A stretch of 64,000 nt of DNA. It comes from CAZVPF01 sp964628195 (GTDB lineage: Bacteria; Planctomycetota; Phycisphaerae; Sedimentisphaerales; Anaerohalosphaeraceae). Numbering within the stretch: the stretch's first letter is position 1; each line of letters starts with the position of its first letter. A program made the position numbers and the translations under genes. The stretch spans positions 62,001 to 126,000 of the forward strand of contig CAZVPF010000004.1 of NCBI GenBank assembly GCA_964628195.1, written 5' to 3'. Positions 25,386 to 34,873 of the stretch are shown here, piece after piece. Under the pieces are notes generated by a model. That model was not told the DNA's origin. It saw nothing but the letters and a program-made list of their open reading frames with translations, and did no database searches.

Positions 25386-26358
25386 CCTGGACATAAGCGT
25401 CGTCATACCCGCTTATAACTGCGGCCCGTACCTCCGCCGTGCAGTAGAAAGCGCATTGTCCCAGTCCTTCCGTCCCCGCGAGGTCATTGTTGTCGATGAC
25501 GGTTCAACTGACGATACCGCTGAGACGGCAAAGACCTACGGCGAGAGGATAAGGCTGATCGTTCAGGAAAACTCGGGGGCAAGTGTCGCCCGCAACAGGG
25601 GTATTGAGGCAGCGAGGGGCGAGTGGATTGCTTTTCTCGACGGGGATGACGAATGGCTTGAGAACCACCTCGAACTGACAGCCCGGGTATTGACGGAGAA
25701 CCCCGATCTCGTCTGGGCGACGGGAAATTATTATGAATGTCTTTGCGAGAAGCAAAGGCGAGCGGTCAGGACGCCCGAAGGGGCGCTTCGCGAGATGCTT
25801 GGCGGCAGGAATTACTTTCATGACTTTTTCGCCGCTGCTGCACGGGGCGTTTGGGGTCATACCGACACCATGGTAATCAAAAAGAGCGTACTGCTCGAAG
25901 CGGGGGGGTTTCGTCCGGGGCAATTGAAAGCAAACGATATTGATATGTGGCTGAGGATAGCTTACAGGCATCCGAAGGCAGGCTTTGCAGTTGAACCGAC
26001 CGCGATTTACCACCTTGACATACAAAACAGCATTGTTCGGAAATACCGTAAAGATGACATATACGTGCCTTTTCTTGACAGGCATGTGTCACTGGCAAAG
26101 CAGCTTGGGGTTTGGGAACGTTTCAGGCCATGTTGTGTGTTTATGGCGAAGCGATGGATGAGGAGCCTTCTTTTTTACGGCCAGGCAGAGGCGATAAAAA
26201 ATATTATTGAGACCCACGGAGAGTTGTTTTCGCGGCGGTATAAGATTTTCATGCGTTTGATGACGCTGTGTCCCGGGTTTACGAAATTGGCCCTGAGGGG
26301 CATATCATTTTTGGTGCGCAATTTGAGGCTGAGAAGAAGGGTTATGAGAAAGCCCTGA
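25366..26358 (+). CDS. Family-2 glycosyltransferase
   Basis: A 330-residue GT-A transferase starting at a GTG at 25366 that overlaps the preceding gene. Motifs are ISVVIPAYNCGPYLRRAVES (about 10-29), IVVDDGSTDDT, SVARNRGIEAARGEW and the DxD AFLDGDDEWL (about 94). NDIDMWLRIAYRHP (about 190) is the acceptor-side ED motif. A seven-G tract at 25902-25908 encodes part of LEAGGF and is in frame here. It probably acts with the upstream transferase on the same glycan. Confidence 0.87.
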   Translation: MNQQTTDLDISVVIPAYNCGPYLRRAVESALSQSFRPREVIVVDDGSTDDTAETAKTYGERIRLIVQENSGASVARNRGIEAARGEWIAFLDGDDEWLENHLELTARVLTENPDLVWATGNYYECLCEKQRRAVRTPEGALREMLGGRNYFHDFFAAAARGVWGHTDTMVIKKSVLLEAGGFRPGQLKANDIDMWLRIAYRHPKAGFAVEPTAIYHLDIQNSIVRKYRKDDIYVPFLDRHVSLAKQLGVWERFRPCCVFMAKRWMRSLLFYGQAEAIKNIIETHGELFSRRYKIFMRLMTLCPGFTKLALRGISFLVRNLRLRRRVMRKP

Positions 26359-26398
26359 GGGGGAGGAAAGTTTGTTGGCGGGCACGGTGCGTTAGTTT

Positions 26399-27490
26399 TT
26401 ATGAGTGGTCCATATAAAGATTTTCAATTTTTGTGATGAAGTTTTGCAGGTTAAATTCATCGGCTGTTTTGAGGGCGTTTTCGCGAAGTTTTTCCTTTAA
26501 GTTGTTATCCGCATTTAAGCTGAGGATTTTTTGAGCTAATGCTTCGCGATCGTTTGGCGCGATAAGGCAGTTTTCTCCGTCAACGAGAAAATCTGTCATA
26601 CCATCAACACCTGATGCGACAACGGGCACGCCCATCGCCATCATTTCGAGACAGGATATTCCGAAGGTTTCTTTTCGCGAAGGTGCAACGCCGATATCAA
26701 TCGTCGAGAGCATTCGGGGCACGTTGTCGCAAAAACCGAGAAACTTGACATTGCTTTGGATATTATTGGCATATACATACTTTTCAAGTTTATCCCTCAG
26801 CGGGCCGTCGCCGATCAGTATCAATTTGAAGCGTGCATTTTTGTCGACAAGCAAGGGCATCGCCCTGACAAGAATATCGACGCCCTTGATGATGTTCAGC
26901 CTGCCGGAAAAGCCTGTTACAATGTCTTCATCACCGAAGCCGAGCTGTTTTTTAACCTCGGGGGCTGAATACCCGGCGGGGTTGAAATACGACAGGTCTA
27001 TCGCGTTGTGGGTTACACAAATTTTTTCTTTCCTGATTTTTAACTTCTGGGTGTAATATTGTTTTAACTTATTTGATACGGCAATGAACTTTGCAGCTTT
27101 ATTGCCAAAGAGCCTGAGGAAAGTCCTGTAAATAAAAAAAGTTATATTGTTTTCATATATGGGGCTATGCTCGTGCACGAAGACGTTTACTTTTACGAAG
27201 AACGCGGCAATTAAGGAAAGCATGACGGGCTTTGAAAGATGGGCATGGATAATATCTATTTGGTTTTCTCGGCAGATTTTTATGATTTCAAAAAATTTTC
27301 TCAGGTCATAATCCGGCAGAGCGTTTCTGATAATGTGTCCATTAACCTGTATTTCATTTTTCCTGTTGCGCAGGGGGTAAACAAAATGTGTAAACTCGGA
27401 GCTGTCGGAGTTTTCAACGATCTGTTTTAATACCACCTGTGCGCCGCCGAGGCCGAGGTTGCTTATTATGTGCAGTATTTTTTTCGGCAT
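26399..27490 (-). CDS. Family-4 glycosyltransferase
   Basis: A 363-residue GT-B transferase. N-terminal acceptor domain: HIISNLGLGGAQVVLKQIVE with the Gly-rich loop, then HAHLSKPVM. C-terminal donor domain: GFSGRLNIIKGVDILVRAMP, LILIGDGPLRDKLE and the EX7E block KETFGISCLEMMAMGVPVVA with GEN near the end. It begins directly after the stop of the upstream glycosyltransferase with no gap, and is last in the minus-strand run that starts at obgE. Likely role is assembly of an extracellular or cell-envelope polysaccharide. Confidence 0.87.
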   Translation of the reverse strand: MPKKILHIISNLGLGGAQVVLKQIVENSDSSEFTHFVYPLRNRKNEIQVNGHIIRNALPDYDLRKFFEIIKICRENQIDIIHAHLSKPVMLSLIAAFFVKVNVFVHEHSPIYENNITFFIYRTFLRLFGNKAAKFIAVSNKLKQYYTQKLKIRKEKICVTHNAIDLSYFNPAGYSAPEVKKQLGFGDEDIVTGFSGRLNIIKGVDILVRAMPLLVDKNARFKLILIGDGPLRDKLEKYVYANNIQSNVKFLGFCDNVPRMLSTIDIGVAPSRKETFGISCLEMMAMGVPVVASGVDGMTDFLVDGENCLIAPNDREALAQKILSLNADNNLKEKLRENALKTADEFNLQNFITKIENLYMDHS

Positions 27491-28591
27491 TTATTTTCCC
27501 GCTATTTTCCTGAACAAATCCTTATATGTTTTCACTATCTTTTTTATATCATGGTTTTGCTCAACATATTTGCGCCCGTTTTGCCCGATTTCCATGTAAC
27601 GCCTGTCTTCCAGCAAGAAAGACAGCCCGCGTCTGAGCTTTTCGAAATCCGCTTCGCATGCCATGCCGCACAAATGCCTGGTTAAAAATTCGTCGGGGTT
27701 CACCGCGTAAGACAGTATAGGCGCGGCGGCTTTGCAGGCCTGTATAAAGGTGTTCGGGAAACCTTCGCTGTCGCTGGTGTTGACGAAAACTTTGGCAGCG
27801 GCGAAATATTTATCTATTTCGTGGAAACCCACACGTTTGATAAACTCAAGGTTTGCGGCTGTGTGCGCTTCCTTAAGGAGCTGCTTATACTTTTCATCCC
27901 CGGTGGCCTGCTGGCAGATCATGACGAATTTTTCATGTGGAAAGCTTTTTGCAAGGTCGATGAAACGCCGGGCTCCCTTGGCCTTGCCCGATCTGCCGAC
28001 CCAAAGTATGCTTTCCTTTTCCATATTGTTTATCTCGGGGATTTTGTGTGCGTTGGGAATTGCTACCGAGTCAATGCCGTAAGTTTGCCTGACCAGTTCC
28101 CTGTCCTGCTGATTTTGAACTATAAGCTGTGCGGTTCTTTTCAGCGACCAATTGAATAACTTTCCTTTAATGAGGTTGTCCTTCAGGTAGCTGCCATCAC
28201 ATTCTCTTATATGGGCGGTACGGTAAATAAGTTTTCGGCGATGAAGCACGCAGAAAACAGCCCCGAGGAAAACGCCCATTGACGCTGTTTCAAATATGTA
28301 GATATCGGCTTTTGCTTTACGCATTGCCCGGTAAATTTTAAAGCCGCCCGAAAGCGGTGAATTTTTGAAATCCAAGCTGGAAATTATCCTGACGTTTTGT
28401 CTTGTTTCAATCGGCGGCTGACCATAATCGGCGACTACAAAAGAGACATCGAAATCGGTGTCTTTGGCAAGCTCTGTTGCAAGGATGTAAAAATCCACCT
28501 CCGCTCCGCCGAACAGAGCTTCCACCTCCGGGTTGAACAGCGGATAGGTTTTAGGCATTACAAAACAAACTTTAACAGGCCTGTCATTCAT
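27491..28591 (-). CDS. Family-4-like glycosyltransferase
   Basis: A 366-residue GT-B type transferase. The N-terminal domain has the opening CFVMPKTYPLFNPEVEALFGG (a loop around Gly-Gly-Ala). The donor half includes ILWVGRSGKAKGARRFIDLA, FVMICQQATG and VNTSDSEGFPNTFIQACKAA (EX7-type acidic motif). It shares a transcript with the adjoining GT4 gene. Its start lies 53 bases from the MazG-like gene. Sugar and acceptor are unknown. Confidence 0.82.
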   Translation of the reverse strand: MNDRPVKVCFVMPKTYPLFNPEVEALFGGAEVDFYILATELAKDTDFDVSFVVADYGQPPIETRQNVRIISSLDFKNSPLSGGFKIYRAMRKAKADIYIFETASMGVFLGAVFCVLHRRKLIYRTAHIRECDGSYLKDNLIKGKLFNWSLKRTAQLIVQNQQDRELVRQTYGIDSVAIPNAHKIPEINNMEKESILWVGRSGKAKGARRFIDLAKSFPHEKFVMICQQATGDEKYKQLLKEAHTAANLEFIKRVGFHEIDKYFAAAKVFVNTSDSEGFPNTFIQACKAAAPILSYAVNPDEFLTRHLCGMACEADFEKLRRGLSFLLEDRRYMEIGQNGRKYVEQNHDIKKIVKTYKDLFRKIAGK

Positions 28592-28644
28592 GTAAAACAG
28601 TTTAACCGGGGCGCATCAAAACACAATAAAAAACCAAGTCCGTT

Positions 28645-28995
28645 TCAAAACTCTGTATATTTTTTGCTGTTTCCTCTTGCCTTGTGCACGGGGTATTTTT
28701 GTTCGTTTATTTTAAGTTTTTTTTCGACCTCCTCGAAAAGATCAAGCCCGAGTTCGTGCGAGAGGTAGATAATGAACACGAAGACGTCTGCGAGTTCCCG
28801 GCCGGCTTTTTCTCGCTGGTCATCGTTTAGGTTTGCGGCCTGGCCGGTGTCTTTCCAGAGGAAATGTTCGAGCAGTTCGGCGGCCTCTATGCACAGGCCT
28901 TCTGCAAGGTTTTTGGGGTCGTGAAACTGCTTCCATTGCCGCTCGTCGCGGAACTTCAATATTTTCTGTTTGAGTGCGTCATACTTTTGTGTCAC
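28645..28995 (-). CDS. MazG-like nucleotide pyrophosphohydrolase
   Basis: A 116-residue all-alpha NTP pyrophosphatase of the RS21-C6/MazG-like type, which hydrolyses non-canonical or surplus (d)NTPs to monophosphates. The metal-binding residues are in the paired motifs EAAELLEHFLW (about 36-46, ExxE) and ELADVFVFIIYLSHE (about 66-80, ExxD). Length fits the small dCTPase-like group. It follows mutS by 26 bases, so nucleotide-pool cleaning and mismatch repair are probably co-transcribed. Confidence 0.85.
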   Translation of the reverse strand: MTQKYDALKQKILKFRDERQWKQFHDPKNLAEGLCIEAAELLEHFLWKDTGQAANLNDDQREKAGRELADVFVFIIYLSHELGLDLFEEVEKKLKINEQKYPVHKARGNSKKYTEF

Positions 28996-29021
28996 CGGTC
29001 GGGGCCTTTCTTAAATGAAAA

Positions 29022-31643
29022 CTATTTTTCGCCGACTTCCTTTTTTACTTCGCTAAGCAGGTTTATCGCCTCTATGGGTGTGAGGTTATTTACGTCGAGG
29101 TTCTTCAGCCTCTCGAGCACCGAGCGCTGTTTTTTTGTAAAAAGCGTCTCGGTTTGGTCGGCTGTTTTCTTGCGTGCGAGTTTTTCGCCGGCTGCCTCCC
29201 TGGTGAATGTCTGTTCCAGGTCGTTGAGCACTTCCCTGCCTCGGTCGATTATGGCTGGTGGTATTCCGGCGAGTTTCGCGACGTGCAGGCCGTAAGATTT
29301 GTCGGTTCCGCCGGGCAGTATCTTGTGCAAAAATACGACTTCGTCCATCCACTCCCGCACGGCGACGTTGAGATTGACTACGTTTGAAAGTATTTCGGCA
29401 AGCTCGGTAAGCTGGTGATAATGGGTTGCAAAAAGTGTGCGGCACTTTATTTCATTTGCGATATGTTCGGTTATCGACCACGCCAGGGCCAGGCCGTCAT
29501 AGGTGCTGGTTCCGCGGCCTACCTCATCGAGGACAACCAGTGAACGCTGTGTTGCGTTGTTGACGATATTGGCTGTTTCTGTCATTTCGACCATGAACGT
29601 TGAAAGACCGCGGGCAAGCTCGTCAGAGGCGCCTACGCGGGTGAATACCCTGTCCACCACGCCTATTCTTGCTTCCTTTGCGGGCAGGAACGATCCGGCC
29701 TGGGCGAGTATTACGAGCAGTGCGACCTGGCGAATATAGGTGCTCTTGCCTGCCATGTTGGGCCCGGTTATGATGGCAAGGTCGGAGTCGGGGCCGCCAA
29801 GCAGGGTGTCATTAGGGACAAAGGCGTTTCCCAGCGCATCGTCGAGAACGGGGTGTTTGCCCTGTTCAATATAGAGTTCTTTCGTATCGTTAATTACGGG
29901 TCGAACCCATCCCCGGTCGCGGGCGATGTGGCCGAAACATGCAAGGCAGTCGACGACGGCGACGGTATGGGCGAGGTCCTGGAGCCTTGAAATGAATTTT
30001 GCGGTAAAGTCCCGCACCTCGTCGAAGAGCTTGTACTCGAGCTCGAGGGATTTTTCCTGGGCGGTCAGGACCTCCGTTTCGTATTTCTTGAGTTCATCGG
30101 TAATGTATCGCTCTGCGTTTTTTATTGTCTGTTTGCGGTGATAGTCGCCCGGCACATCATCGGCGGCCCAACGCGGGACCTCGATATAATATCCGAAGAC
30201 CTTGTTGAACCCGATTTTGAGCTTATCTATTCCGGTGCGTTCGGCCTGGGCCTGCTGATACTGCGCGAGAAACTCCCGGTTATCCTTCGACAGCGAGCGA
30301 TAGCGGTCAAGCTGCTCGTTGAAACCTGCTTTTATAACGCCCCCGTCGCGCAGATGGACCGGGGGGCTGTCCTCGATTGCAACGGTAAGGAGCTCGGCAA
30401 GCTCGTCCATGCTGTCGCATCGGTTTGCGAGCTCTTTGAGCAGAGCTGCGCTGCATGGCGAGAGCATTTCCCTGAGCGGGGGCACCTGTTTGAGCGAATT
30501 GCACAACGCGACAAGGTCGCGCGGGGAGGTTCGGTATGTCGATATCCGCGCGACTATCCTTTCGATATCGGCGACACTTTTCAGAAGGTTCCGCACACCG
30601 CCGCAAAGCGCGTCATCGGCTGTGAACTGCGCGACGGCCTGGTGCCTTTCGTTTATCATTTCCACATCGCACAGCGGCGCGCATATCCAGTTTTGCAAAA
30701 GCCTGCCGCCCATCCCGGTCAATGTCGCGTCAATATTATCGAAAAGGGTGTTCGCCGAAGATTCCGAACGTATTGTCCGAAGGACCTCAAGGCTTCGCAG
30801 GGTCGTTTGATCAAGCTCGAGGGTCGCCTTGGGGTCTACTTTTTTGACCGATTTAATATGTGTAAGTGCGGTTTTCTGTGTCTCGCTTAAATACTCGAGG
30901 ACGGCACCTGCTGCTTCTATTGCCGGGTAACTGTCGGTGAACCCGAACCCTTCGAGCGTCTGCACGCCGAAATGTTTGAGCATTTTCTTTTTTGCCCCCT
31001 GCGGCTCGAAGTACCAGCCGGGGCGTTCGGTCACCGTCGCGCCTGCGAGTGAGACGATATTTTCGCGCAGTTTTTTTGCAGCGGACTCGAAAAGTGAACC
31101 TTTCATATCGGGCAGCAAACACTCCGAGGCCCCGATTCTCAACAGTTCGTCAAGAACTTTTGACTCGTCCACCGCCCGGCAGTAAAAATGACCGGTGGAA
31201 ATATCGACCCATGCAATTCCCGTCATACCGGACGAAAGCGACACAGCGGCGAGGAAGTTATCACGCTTGTCCTCAAGGAGCATCTCATCGGTCAAAGTGC
31301 CGGGGGTGACGACCCGGACAACATCGCGCCGGACAACTCCCTTTGCCTGTTTGGGGTCCTCGACCTGTTCACAGACAGCGACCTTGTAACCGGCTTTTAT
31401 CATCTTCTTCAAATACCCGTCAACTGCATGATAAGGCACACCCGCAAGCGGAATGGGATTGCCTGAATCTTTGCCGCGCGAGGTGAGTGTCAGTCCGAGA
31501 ACCTTGGAGCATGTTGCCGCGTCCTCGTAAAAGGTTTCGTAAAAATCACCCATGCGGAAAAAGAGCACCGCGTCGGGATATTTCTCCTTAAAGTGATGAA
31601 ACTGCCTCATTGCCGGTGTTATTTTGGTTTCTTTCTTTGCCAT
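29022..31643 (-). CDS. mutS: DNA mismatch repair protein MutS
   Basis: An 873-residue MutS1. Domain I begins with PAMRQFHHFKEKYPDAVLFF and holds the mismatch-reading GDFYE (Phe-x-Glu) motif. Connector, lever and clamp domains follow. The C-terminal ATPase has Walker A GPNMAGKSTY, then VFTRVGASDELARGLSTF, Walker B SLVVLDEVGRGTSTYDGLA and FATHYHQL, with a helix-turn-helix dimer segment to the end. It recognises base mismatches and small loops and recruits MutL, which is not in this window. It lies 13 bases after the MnmE-like gene. Confidence 0.97.
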   Translation of the reverse strand: MAKKETKITPAMRQFHHFKEKYPDAVLFFRMGDFYETFYEDAATCSKVLGLTLTSRGKDSGNPIPLAGVPYHAVDGYLKKMIKAGYKVAVCEQVEDPKQAKGVVRRDVVRVVTPGTLTDEMLLEDKRDNFLAAVSLSSGMTGIAWVDISTGHFYCRAVDESKVLDELLRIGASECLLPDMKGSLFESAAKKLRENIVSLAGATVTERPGWYFEPQGAKKKMLKHFGVQTLEGFGFTDSYPAIEAAGAVLEYLSETQKTALTHIKSVKKVDPKATLELDQTTLRSLEVLRTIRSESSANTLFDNIDATLTGMGGRLLQNWICAPLCDVEMINERHQAVAQFTADDALCGGVRNLLKSVADIERIVARISTYRTSPRDLVALCNSLKQVPPLREMLSPCSAALLKELANRCDSMDELAELLTVAIEDSPPVHLRDGGVIKAGFNEQLDRYRSLSKDNREFLAQYQQAQAERTGIDKLKIGFNKVFGYYIEVPRWAADDVPGDYHRKQTIKNAERYITDELKKYETEVLTAQEKSLELEYKLFDEVRDFTAKFISRLQDLAHTVAVVDCLACFGHIARDRGWVRPVINDTKELYIEQGKHPVLDDALGNAFVPNDTLLGGPDSDLAIITGPNMAGKSTYIRQVALLVILAQAGSFLPAKEARIGVVDRVFTRVGASDELARGLSTFMVEMTETANIVNNATQRSLVVLDEVGRGTSTYDGLALAWSITEHIANEIKCRTLFATHYHQLTELAEILSNVVNLNVAVREWMDEVVFLHKILPGGTDKSYGLHVAKLAGIPPAIIDRGREVLNDLEQTFTREAAGEKLARKKTADQTETLFTKKQRSVLERLKNLDVNNLTPIEAINLLSEVKKEVGEK

Positions 31644-31656
31644 CGGTCAAAAACCG

Positions 31657-32790
31657 TTACTCTTGATTCAACAACTTGCTGATTATCCCGGAGGCCTTGC
31701 GGACTGATTTTGCTTTGGCGAGCCTCTCGACAAGTTCTACCTGCCTTTCCGTAAAACATGCGGGCCTGCGGTGGTCGAAATCGGTAATGCCAAGGGTTTT
31801 GTGAATTGCCTCGATAAGTCTGCCGGCACCTTTGCCTGTTTTTGCGCTCATCCTGACAACCGCCCGGTGCGGCACTGATATATCGCTTTCGGTCATTCTT
31901 ATCGGCAGGTCGGCTTTGTTCAATATCGCAATGACGGGCACATTTTGCGGCAGAGAAATCTTCGGGCAGCCTTTATCAAGCACGAGCAGAATCAACTGGG
32001 CGGCTTTTAGCATATCGTATGACGATTCCTGTGCGGCGGTGTCGATACTGCCTTTAAGTGAAGGATCCAGTCCGGCGGTGTCGACCATTTCAAGGCTTAC
32101 AAGCGATGTTTCAAGCCTTGCGCTTAGCCAGTCCCTTGTGGTTCCGGCTGTTTCAGTAACGACCGCATCGGGCCTGGCGCAAAGCATATTAAAAAGCGTG
32201 CTCTTGCCCGAGTTTGGCTGTCCGGTTAAAACAACCCTTGCACCTTTGATGAAAACCGAAGCGATTTTTGTCGTGTTGAGAATATTTTGACAGCCGTTTC
32301 GAATCTCATCCATGCTCAGCCGAGACCTGCTTTCGTACCAGCCGTTTAATAAAGGCAAAAGTCCGTGTGTGACCTGTGCCCGGATAAGTTTCACTCCGGT
32401 AAGTGAAGTGGCACGAAGTTTTTCGACCATCGCCTCAGACTGTATGGTCGAGGGCATGAACGAGTATATCCGCCGGAGCATATCGGCGTATTCGACATAT
32501 TCGGCTCCGCTTTGCTCGAGTAGCTTGACGATTTTTTCCACGATGATCGAATTGCCGTGACAGTTTATAGTTACGGTTCTGTCCGTCTCGACAGCGGCGA
32601 GGACCTGGTCGACAGTTGTTTGTCCCTCTACAACCCTGCCCAGTATGATTCTTCCCTGTTTGAAAAAAGCGTTTTCGTTATCCGGGACGAATATTCGGCG
32701 CAAAATTTTCACTGCGTCTGCACCGTATATCTGGACAGACGAGATCGCCGCAGCGCCGACAGGTGTTATTACAGAGGCAAGGGCTTTCAT
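31657..32790 (-). CDS. MnmE-like GTPase lacking the C-terminal catalytic cysteine motif
   Basis: A 377-residue relative of the tRNA-modifying GTPase MnmE. The N-terminal formyl-THF-binding-like domain is recognisable (VITPVGAAAISSVQIYG). The GTPase domain carries G1 GQPNSGKST, G2 TAGTTRD, G3 DTAG, G4 NKAD and G5 SAK. Classic MnmE has about 450 residues and ends in a C-x-G-K motif that supplies a catalytic Cys; this protein ends LLNQE and has none, and its central helical region is short. It may be a paralogue with a different role, or a degraded one. It overlaps coaX by four bases. Confidence 0.8.
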   Translation of the reverse strand: MKALASVITPVGAAAISSVQIYGADAVKILRRIFVPDNENAFFKQGRIILGRVVEGQTTVDQVLAAVETDRTVTINCHGNSIIVEKIVKLLEQSGAEYVEYADMLRRIYSFMPSTIQSEAMVEKLRATSLTGVKLIRAQVTHGLLPLLNGWYESRSRLSMDEIRNGCQNILNTTKIASVFIKGARVVLTGQPNSGKSTLFNMLCARPDAVVTETAGTTRDWLSARLETSLVSLEMVDTAGLDPSLKGSIDTAAQESSYDMLKAAQLILLVLDKGCPKISLPQNVPVIAILNKADLPIRMTESDISVPHRAVVRMSAKTGKGAGRLIEAIHKTLGITDFDHRRPACFTERQVELVERLAKAKSVRKASGIISKLLNQE

Positions 32791-33620
32791 TCATTCTCCT
32801 TTTCGCGTCGCAGTTTATCGACTATCTCGCCCATTTGGTTTTTGTCCGAAAGGTGTTTTTTGTATGCGAGAAATATTCCCCTTACCACAAGGTCGGGCAC
32901 CCAGTTGTCGACGAAGTCGCAGTCTTCTTTAATGGCAGCGGCGGCAGAGCCGGTTACGATAAGCTGCGGCCATGTGCCGATCTGGTTTGCGTACTCCTCT
33001 GTTACTGTGCGCAGCAGCCCGACGGCGGAGTAATAGAGGCCGGCTCGTATCGCCTCCTCGGTATCTGCCCCGATGCATGAGAGAGGTTTTTCGAATTTAA
33101 CTTGGGGCAGAGCAGCGGTAGCTTGATGCAATGCCCTTGCCGACATTTCAAAACCCGGCGCGATTATTCCGCCCATGAACACGCCCTGTTCGTCTACAAG
33201 GTCTATCGTTACCGCTGTGCCGAGGTCGGCGACTACGACAGCATTTTCCACCACTGCAAAGGCAGCGGCAGCGGTTACGAGCCTGTCGATGCCCACCTTT
33301 TTGGGCTCGGCAAGTCCGACTTCAATAGGCAGCGGCAGGTCAGTGCCTATAACTTTCACTTTTTCGCCCAGGAGCTCGTCGCATAATTGCCTTATATTTT
33401 CGGTTCGGTCGGGCACGACGGAACAAACGACGATAACCCCGTCTTTAACCGGCTGTTTAGCGGCCTTTGAAAGCGGGATAGAATCCCATGCTGACGTGAT
33501 AAGGTCCTTTAGCCGCTGCTCGTCATCCGGCGGGGCGGTTTCGATAAACCTGACTTCATCGTCGACGAAAAGTCCGAGTTTGTAATTAGTATTTCCGATA
33601 TCAATTGCCAGCATGTTCAT
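32787..33620 (-). CDS. coaX: Type III pantothenate kinase
   Basis: A 277-residue first enzyme of coenzyme A biosynthesis, of the ASKHA fold. The open frame extends to 33758, but the start at 33620 has GGGAG 8 bases upstream and gives MNMLAIDIGNTNYKLGLF, the canonical N-terminal phosphate loop. Other motifs are GIDRLVTAAAAF, VADLGTAVTIDLVD and GGIIAPGFEMS. The gene begins within the last 20 bases of obgE and overlaps the MnmE-like gene at its end, so it is in a tight operon. Confidence 0.92.
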   Translation of the reverse strand: MNMLAIDIGNTNYKLGLFVDDEVRFIETAPPDDEQRLKDLITSAWDSIPLSKAAKQPVKDGVIVVCSVVPDRTENIRQLCDELLGEKVKVIGTDLPLPIEVGLAEPKKVGIDRLVTAAAAFAVVENAVVVADLGTAVTIDLVDEQGVFMGGIIAPGFEMSARALHQATAALPQVKFEKPLSCIGADTEEAIRAGLYYSAVGLLRTVTEEYANQIGTWPQLIVTGSAAAAIKEDCDFVDNWVPDLVVRGIFLAYKKHLSDKNQMGEIVDKLRREKENE

Positions 33621-34614
33621 GGTCAAGCTCCCTGACATTTTTCCACAATAACTCGTTAAGCTCAGCGACACCTTCGCCGCTGACCGCGGAGATAACCGCG
33701 TCGACCGGCACGGCGAGCCTGCTGTTAATGTCCTGAACAAAAATACCTTCTCCGTCAAGGTCGGCCTTGTTCAGGATAACCAACTGCTTTTTATTTGCAA
33801 GAATCTCGCTGTACCTGGCGAGCTCGTTATTTATCTTGTTAAAATTCGCGACCGGGTCGCTGTTGTCCGAAGGCATAATGTCTATAATGTGCGCGAGTAT
33901 CCTTGTGCGCTCGATATGCCGGAGAAAATCGTGCCCGAGCCCTGCGCCTTGGTGAGCACCTTCAATAAGGCCGGGAATGTCTGCCATTACGAACCTTCGA
34001 AATCCGCTGAGTTCGACTATGCCCAGCACCGGCTGGAGGGTGGTAAAAGGATAATTCGCTATCTTTGGGCGAGCTGAGGAGCATCGAGAGATAAGTGTGC
34101 TTTTGCCTGCGTTGGGCATCCCGACAAGTCCGACGTCGGCGATTAGTTTAAGCTCCAGCTTCAGGTTTCTCTCCTGTCCGGGCTTGCCGGGCTGGGCGTA
34201 CCTTGGGACCTGGTTTTTGGAGGTGGCGTACATCTTGTTGCCTTTGCCACCTCTGCCGCCCCTGCAAATTCTTACTTTCTGTCCGGGCTCGCTGAGGTCC
34301 TTTAGCATTATATCAAAGTCCCGGTCGTAAATTATCGTTCCGGGCGGGACCTCAATTACCAGGTCCTCTCCATCGGCGCCGAACTTGTTTGCACCTTCTC
34401 CGGGGTTGCCGTTTCCGGCGCGCCAGTGATGCTTTCCGGAAAAGTCGCTTAGCGTATCTATTTGGGGTGCGGCGAGAAAGTAAACGTCTCCGCCTTTGCC
34501 GCCGTTGCCGCCGTCCGGGCCGCCTTTGGGGATGAACCGCTCCCGTCGGAAGGACACACAACCGTGGCCTCCGTCGCCTGCCTTTACATAGATTTTGGCT
34601 TCATCGACAAACAT
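33601..34614 (-). CDS. obgE: Obg family GTPase (ObgE/CgtA)
   Basis: A 337-residue ribosome-associated GTPase. The N-terminal Obg fold spans about 1-158 with the glycine-rich signature GGDGGNGGKGGDVYFLA-type loops. The GTPase domain has G1 GMPNAGKST, G3 DIPGLIEGA, G4 NKAD and the late SAVSGEG. It functions in late 50S assembly and the stringent response. It opens the minus-strand run of at least seven genes (obgE to the GT4 pair). An intergenic region of 259 bases separates it from the divergent H1-like gene. Confidence 0.96.
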   Translation of the reverse strand: MFVDEAKIYVKAGDGGHGCVSFRRERFIPKGGPDGGNGGKGGDVYFLAAPQIDTLSDFSGKHHWRAGNGNPGEGANKFGADGEDLVIEVPPGTIIYDRDFDIMLKDLSEPGQKVRICRGGRGGKGNKMYATSKNQVPRYAQPGKPGQERNLKLELKLIADVGLVGMPNAGKSTLISRCSSARPKIANYPFTTLQPVLGIVELSGFRRFVMADIPGLIEGAHQGAGLGHDFLRHIERTRILAHIIDIMPSDNSDPVANFNKINNELARYSEILANKKQLVILNKADLDGEGIFVQDINSRLAVPVDAVISAVSGEGVAELNELLWKNVRELDHEHAGN

Positions 34615-34873
34615 TGCTAAACAAGGTTTTCAATATTAAAAACGGGAAAACTTATCATTTCTTAATACTTTCGATATAAGTTTTTAATTATAACACAAGG
34701 GCGGGACTATTTGAATACTAAATAAACAGACTGATTTTTTTATTCATTAAACGATGTTTTTCCCTTTTTTGTAATGGTTTAGGCCGATATATTCGATATG
34801 ATTAATATTGACGGATCGCAGATATTATTCAAACAGCCGCAAAATCAAAAACTAAAAGAAGAAAGGAATAACC

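Noticed and set aside
25902..25908. G7 tracts in glycosyltransferase genes as phase-variation switches
   Set aside because: Tracts of seven G also occur in pyrB (55040-55046) and the beta-helix gene (45546-45552), which are intact. Such runs therefore appear common in this genome and are not specific to surface genes. Only the tract at 38507 is out of frame.
30138..30890. Long plus-strand open frame opposite mutS
   Set aside because: It is a shadow of mutS codon bias; it has no homologous features of its own.
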